This document shows, piece after piece, positions 31,430 to 34,719 of a DNA stretch of 34,719 nt. A program made the translations under genes and the position numbers. Source of the stretch: JAJDIA01 sp031555145 (GTDB lineage Bacteria > Bacteroidota > Bacteroidia > Bacteroidales > Tannerellaceae); the NCBI GenBank assembly GCA_031555145.1, contig JAVBUR010000108.1, positions 1 to 34,719 on the forward strand, read 5' to 3'. The notes beneath the pieces are model-generated. The model saw only the letters and a program-made list of their open reading frames with translations, made no database searches and was not told the origin of the DNA. Numbering within the stretch: the stretch's first letter is position 1; each line of letters starts with the position of its first letter.

Positions 31430-33325
31430 TTAGTTATCGTCCGATTTCCGTTGGCTGCGGTAGTCCATGGGTGACATGTTGTAGCGGGCTTGGAACTGTC
31501 GCTGGAAGGTGCGGATGGTGCCGAAGCCTACTTTTTCGGAGATGGCCTGTACCGGGAGGTCGGATTGCTCGAGCAGGCGGACGGCGTCTTTGAGGCGGAG
31601 GCTGTTGATGTAGTCGTTGAACGGCATGCCGAAACAATACTGGAAAGCGTCTGAGAACAGTTCCTTGCTGGTGCCGAGGTGATCCACCATATAATCGCGG
31701 GTGAGGACCGGGTTGCGGTAGGCCTTGTCCTTGAGCAACAGGTCGCGGATGGCGATGCAGAGGCGGTCTTTGCGGGTGTCGGGGCAGAAACCGTCGTCGT
31801 CGGGGTGGGCGGCCGCTTCTTCGGGCGAGGGAATGAAGGTGGTGCGGCTCAGCATCTCCTGGTCGCGCTGTTCCTGCTGTTCGGTCAGCTCGCGGATCTG
31901 GCGGGCGAGGGTGCGGTTCTTGCGGGCGATCTGGCGGCTGTAGTAGATCCATATTCCCAGGGCGAGGGCCAGCAGGGCGCATCCTCCGAGGGCGAAAAGA
32001 AGGTAGTTGCGCGTGCGTTCCTTCTCGGCGGCGAGGGTATCGACTTCGTGGGTGATGCGCAGTTCGTCGAGTTGCGCCTGTATGTCGAGGTTGGTGATCG
32101 AGTCTTTCATGGCCAATGCCTGTTCGACGGCTTCGATGCTCTCGTCACCCTTGGCGAGGAAGGCCAGGGCATGCGCCTTTTTCAGGAAGGTCTCCATGCG
32201 GCCTTCGAATGTTCCCATTTCGGTATAGATGGCATGTCGCTGTTCGATGTAGTCAATTGCCTCTTGGTAGCGGCCACGCATAAAGGCCAGCGACTGTTGT
32301 CCGCGAAGGACAGCCAGCCTCACGCCCAATATCTGTGCCGAGGTGGAACGGGCGGCGAGTTGGATATACTTTTCCAGTTCGTCGCCGTCTTTGAGGCCGC
32401 TGTAGTAATTGATGCACACAATGTAAAAGTTGGCCCAGTGGGCAGTCATGTTATATTTTCCGGTTGCTTCCGCACGCCGTATATCGGCTTCCCATACCGG
32501 CAGGAGACGTCCCTGTTCGGCCTGATTTTTCAGGTTTTTATAGGTACGCAGCAGGTCGGTGTAGGTTTGCAGTTTGACTTCTAAACAGGCCTCGTCCGTG
32601 CCTGCTTCCCGGAGGCATTGGAGGTAATAGGCAACACATTCTTCGAGCCGGTCGTTACGCATGCAACTCACCCCGAGTATGTACAATGGCCATACCCGTG
32701 CTTCGGGGGCGTCAATGCTTTTGGATTCTTCATAGCACCGGGCAGCTGCTTCCAGTGATAGCGCGGGTTGCCCGGCGTGCATGTACGACTCGACGAGCAA
32801 CCAGTAACTCTTGAAGTAAGCGTTCCACGCCTTCGTTGTGGCTATGAAGGCGAGATCGTCGGGTGTTCTGGCTGCCAGTTCTTCATACCGTCCGTGATTG
32901 AAGAGTATCGGGGAGATGCTTCCCCGCACTCGTCCGGCGATGAGTGGTTGGTCCTGTTTAAGGGCCTCCTGTTCGTAAAGGGGCAGGTAACGGAGGGTGG
33001 TATCGGCATCGGCCGACAGCGAGAGGTGGTTGATCAGCAACTGATAGGCTTCCAGCTTTTCGGCTCCCTCGGTGTGGTTAACCACCTGCAGGAGGGAATC
33101 TTTGCGCAGATCGGGCGCACTGTCCTGCGCCTGCACACCTATCGCCATCAGGCAGCAGAGAAGGACGCCAACCAGCCGGCAGGCTGACGATGAAAGGATA
33201 GTTAACCGGGAACGGCCGGCAAAGCGGAAACAGTTGGTCAACGAAGAATGGCCTGTTAACAAAGAATGGCCTGTCAACGAAGAATAGCCTGTTAACAAAG
33301 AAAGCAACGAAGGTGTAGTATGCAT
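31430..33325 (-). CDS. Membrane-spanning TPR-AraC regulator of the GLUG cluster
   Basis: The ~631-residue protein has an unusually long N-terminal leader with a hexapeptide repeat (SLLTGH-like), then a hydrophobic signal (LVGVLLCCLMAIGVQAQ), TPR-like helices (about 65-400, e.g. QEAIDYIEQRHAIYTEMG), a transmembrane helix (YLLFALGGCALLALALGIWI), a coiled-coil stretch (RQIARKNRTLARQIRELTEQ) and a C-terminal AraC HTH (ISEKVGFGTIRTFQRQFQAR). ATG 33325 follows a TATCTTTG box (33354-33361). The frame is open further upstream but reads into the repeat at 33405. It probably activates the GLUG genes through the ACAAATTGTCGC repeats. Confidence 0.85.
   Translation of the reverse strand: MHTTPSLLSLLTGYSSLTGHSLLTGHSSLTNCFRFAGRSRLTILSSSACRLVGVLLCCLMAIGVQAQDSAPDLRKDSLLQVVNHTEGAEKLEAYQLLINHLSLSADADTTLRYLPLYEQEALKQDQPLIAGRVRGSISPILFNHGRYEELAARTPDDLAFIATTKAWNAYFKSYWLLVESYMHAGQPALSLEAAARCYEESKSIDAPEARVWPLYILGVSCMRNDRLEECVAYYLQCLREAGTDEACLEVKLQTYTDLLRTYKNLKNQAEQGRLLPVWEADIRRAEATGKYNMTAHWANFYIVCINYYSGLKDGDELEKYIQLAARSTSAQILGVRLAVLRGQQSLAFMRGRYQEAIDYIEQRHAIYTEMGTFEGRMETFLKKAHALAFLAKGDESIEAVEQALAMKDSITNLDIQAQLDELRITHEVDTLAAEKERTRNYLLFALGGCALLALALGIWIYYSRQIARKNRTLARQIRELTEQQEQRDQEMLSRTTFIPSPEEAAAHPDDDGFCPDTRKDRLCIAIRDLLLKDKAYRNPVLTRDYMVDHLGTSKELFSDAFQYCFGMPFNDYINSLRLKDAVRLLEQSDLPVQAISEKVGFGTIRTFQRQFQARYNMSPMDYRSQRKSDDN
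33237..33308 (-). repeat. 18-bp minisatellite coding the leader of the TPR-AraC protein
   Basis: Four 18-bp units (33237, 33255, 33273, 33291) alternate between GTCAACGAAGAATGGCCT and GTTAACAAAGAATGGCCT types, so the true period is 36 bases. In frame on the minus strand they encode (S-L-L/S-L-T-G-H/Y) repeats, between the start Met and the signal-like hydrophobic segment. Confidence 0.85.
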
Positions 33326-33353
33326 GAGCTGTCGAATTTCGAAATCGTACCGG

Positions 33354-33361
33354 CAAAGATA
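33354..33361 (-). promoter_or_regulatory. -7 box of the GLUG-cluster TPR-AraC gene
   Basis: The minus strand reads TATCTTTG, 28 bases before ATG 33325. The same box precedes the other TPR-AraC gene (4919) and supports the start chosen. Confidence 0.55.
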
Positions 33362-33404
33362 ACAAAAAAGGCAAAATACCGTCATGGGTCGCCGTTTTGT
33401 TTGA

Positions 33405-33490
33405 GGTGTGTAGAGTAATCCGGCTCCCCGCCTTTGAAGGCGGGGGGGACCACCGCTTGCGGTGGTGGGGCGGTTGAAATGCCCCATCGG
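33405..33490. repeat. Left half of the long repeat (copy D), cut by an insertion sequence
   Basis: From GTGTGTAGAGTAA through GGCTCCCCGCCTTTGAAGG, CCACCGC-TT-GCGGTGG and GGGGCGGTTGAAATGCCCC the sequence matches the left arm of the element at 27962. It stops at ATGCCCCATC, after which GGGTAGGGTGTTCAG begins, the presumed end of the insertion sequence carrying the transposase gene at 33519. Confidence 0.8.
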
Positions 33491-33518
33491 GTAGGGTGTT
33501 CAGTTAAGTGTCCTTGAT

Positions 33519-34574
33519 TCATCCTACTCTTTTGAGCGTCCTGGTACGTTTGCAGATGAGATTTTCCGATAGATTGTCTGACGCCCAATCATCAATATCC
33601 TTTAGTTTGATTCGCTCCAGGCTTTCTTTGAAATGGAGCACACTCGGCTTCTTCGCTTTTAGGATTTGTGTATATGCCGGGATGAATAGAATGAATGAAG
33701 TCACTCCATATAACTTGCTTGGAGATTTTCGCGACTTATATGTTCCAAATATAGACTCTATAATGTCCGAAGAGTTATTTCTCACCTCCTCATCTGAATC
33801 AAGCATCGCAACTTCCGCCTTTAGGAATTGAAGTATGTATTGTGCCAGTTTGATCATTCGGGAGTTTCCGATGGCGAGCGTTCTTTTTATTTCTGATTGG
33901 CATTTAAGGGTTGACTCTTTAGAAAGGCCTTGATGCTTACAGATGTGTTCAATACTCTTTACACAACCCATCACCTCCCATAGCTCCTCAATGAACGAGG
34001 CATTGGCAGGGACAAAAGAGAATACCGACTTTTCTTCAGCATCGAGGGTATGATATGCATCCAACATTCTGTGAGACCATTTTACCCAATCGGCAAAATT
34101 CATAAAGCGAGCAACAACACGCTGGGTTGGAGGTAGCAAATAGGCTATCTTCTTCATATTAAATTTGAACTTCACCTCTGCCATATTTTTGACATATGCC
34201 TTAAAGTCATCCGCATCCTTGTAAGTCCTTTCCAAATACACACCAAGGGTATGGCTGCTATCACAGTGCTGTGATAAGCCCGATAGTCGTATTCCTTTAT
34301 TCATACTTCGAGCGTTATCACTAATCACATATTTAGGCCGGTGACCTACCTTTTGCGCAGCCTTCTCTAACTGAGTATTTATTTTTTCTCCTGCCCAACT
34401 GGTTGATACAGAAATTCCCAGCAGACTTACATCGTCGTGATGCAAAGGACGGCCTTGATGTTCAGCAGGTATTCCAAGAGTCACAAGTAGTTTCTCACTC
34501 CCTATCATCATACTCTCGTCAATCACTTTCAAACAAACATAAAAAGCCTTGGTTTTATACCCTCCCCAATAAAA
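33519..34574 (-). pseudogene. 5'-truncated DDE-type transposase gene
   Basis: The remaining frame encodes about 337 residues from a possible TTG at 34532, or ~352 when read open back to 34574 (G-Y-K-T-K-A-F-Y-V before the TTG). Candidate catalytic residues of an RNase-H-like DDE transposase are Asp in LKVIDES, Asp in YVISDNARS and Glu in DIIESIFGTYK. The N-terminal DNA-binding part is missing because the sequence changes to the left end of an IS110-type element. I cannot name the family. Its 3' end lies ~30 bases from the presumed terminal repeat GGGTAGGGTGTTCAG at 33488-33502, inside repeat copy D. Confidence 0.7.
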
Positions 34575-34668
34575 TTAGAAGAGTCCACACCCCATTCCCT
34601 TGGTCGTTGGCGTATATCCTCCGTCCGCTTTTGTATCTTTAGGGTACCAATCTTTAAAAACAAAAAGT
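34565..34668 (+). mobile_element. Left end of an IS110-family element
   Basis: The ~100 bases between the interrupted transposase and ATG 34669 are non-coding and should contain the left end of the IS110-type element. A TATCTTTA sequence at ~34635 could be its -7 box. In IS110-type elements a guide ('bridge') RNA is transcribed from one non-coding end; this stretch is short for one, so it may lie at the other end, outside the window. Confidence 0.5.
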
Positions 34669-34719
34669 ATGAGAACAGTATGTGGACTCGATGTACACAA
34701 AGATAGCATCTTTGGCTGC
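34669..34719 (+). CDS. IS110-family transposase, N-terminal fragment (runs off window)
   Basis: Only 17 codons are in the window, reading MRTVCGLDVHKDSIFGC. G-(I/L)-D-V-H-K-D is the typical opening of IS110/IS1111 transposases, where the Asp is the first acidic residue of the RuvC-like DEDD site. The gene continues beyond the right edge. Confidence 0.85.
   Translation, partial: MRTVCGLDVHKDSIFGC

Noticed and set aside
31679..32584. 301-codon plus-strand ORF
   Set aside because: Antisense to the TPR-AraC regulator; no family features.

Overview
The window looks like chromosomal DNA from a Bacteroidales bacterium, most likely Parabacteroides or a close relative in the Tannerellaceae. Several features support this: promoters of the Bacteroidetes type (TTTG near -33, TAnnTTTG near -7), A-rich rather than Shine-Dalgarno leaders, the MurF-Alr fusion, a GSCFA protein, membrane-spanning TPR-AraC regulators and proteins with type IX secretion (T9SS) sorting tails. 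The genus is inferred; no rRNA is present.

Layout. 1-5006: a leftward cluster with a TPR-AraC membrane regulator, a small stand-alone AraC-type regulator, a V8-like serine protease and an MBG-domain protein with a T9SS tail. 5053-13513: core housekeeping genes (frr and rsgA rightward; fabI, a Sua5/YciO protein, dgt, murF-alr and a GSCFA gene leftward). 13960-15287: a two-gene operon of a RIC/hemerythrin-type di-iron protein and a LuxR-type regulator whose receiver domain lacks its phospho-acceptor aspartate. 15306-17620: a monocistronic LruC-domain lipoprotein. 17687-24813: a rightward run of porin, imelysin lipoprotein, di-heme DUF1111 lipoprotein, second porin and a c-type cytochrome-like lipoprotein, followed by a Rid-family protein; this looks like a cell-envelope metal or redox uptake system. 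25578-33361: two large tandem paralogous GLUG-repeat surface proteins with T9SS tails, downstream of their own TPR-AraC regulator. 33490-34719: a 5'-truncated DDE transposase gene interrupted by the start of an IS110-family element.

The intergenic DNA is unusually structured. One ~200-bp family (9800, 25279, 28058, with a half copy at 33405) has 30-bp terminal inverted repeats enclosing three hairpins, so it can fold as a four-arm junction; arm sequences differ between copies while pairing is kept. One copy sits inside a ~400-bp perfect-looking inverted repeat. Two other families have a ~22-bp period (77-180 and 13644-13747; 24891-25010). A phased direct repeat, ACAAATTGTCGC twice at 21-bp spacing, lies at the same distance upstream of the -7 boxes of both GLUG genes and is a good candidate for the binding site of the adjacent TPR-AraC regulator.

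How the genes may work together: each T9SS surface-protein cluster carries its own membrane-spanning one-component regulator (periplasmic TPRs, one transmembrane helix, cytoplasmic AraC HTH), suggesting envelope signals switch surface protein expression. The imelysin cluster resembles EfeUOB and imelysin/DUF1111 operons in logic but pairs them with two outer-membrane porins. All functions are read from motifs by eye; no database search was run.
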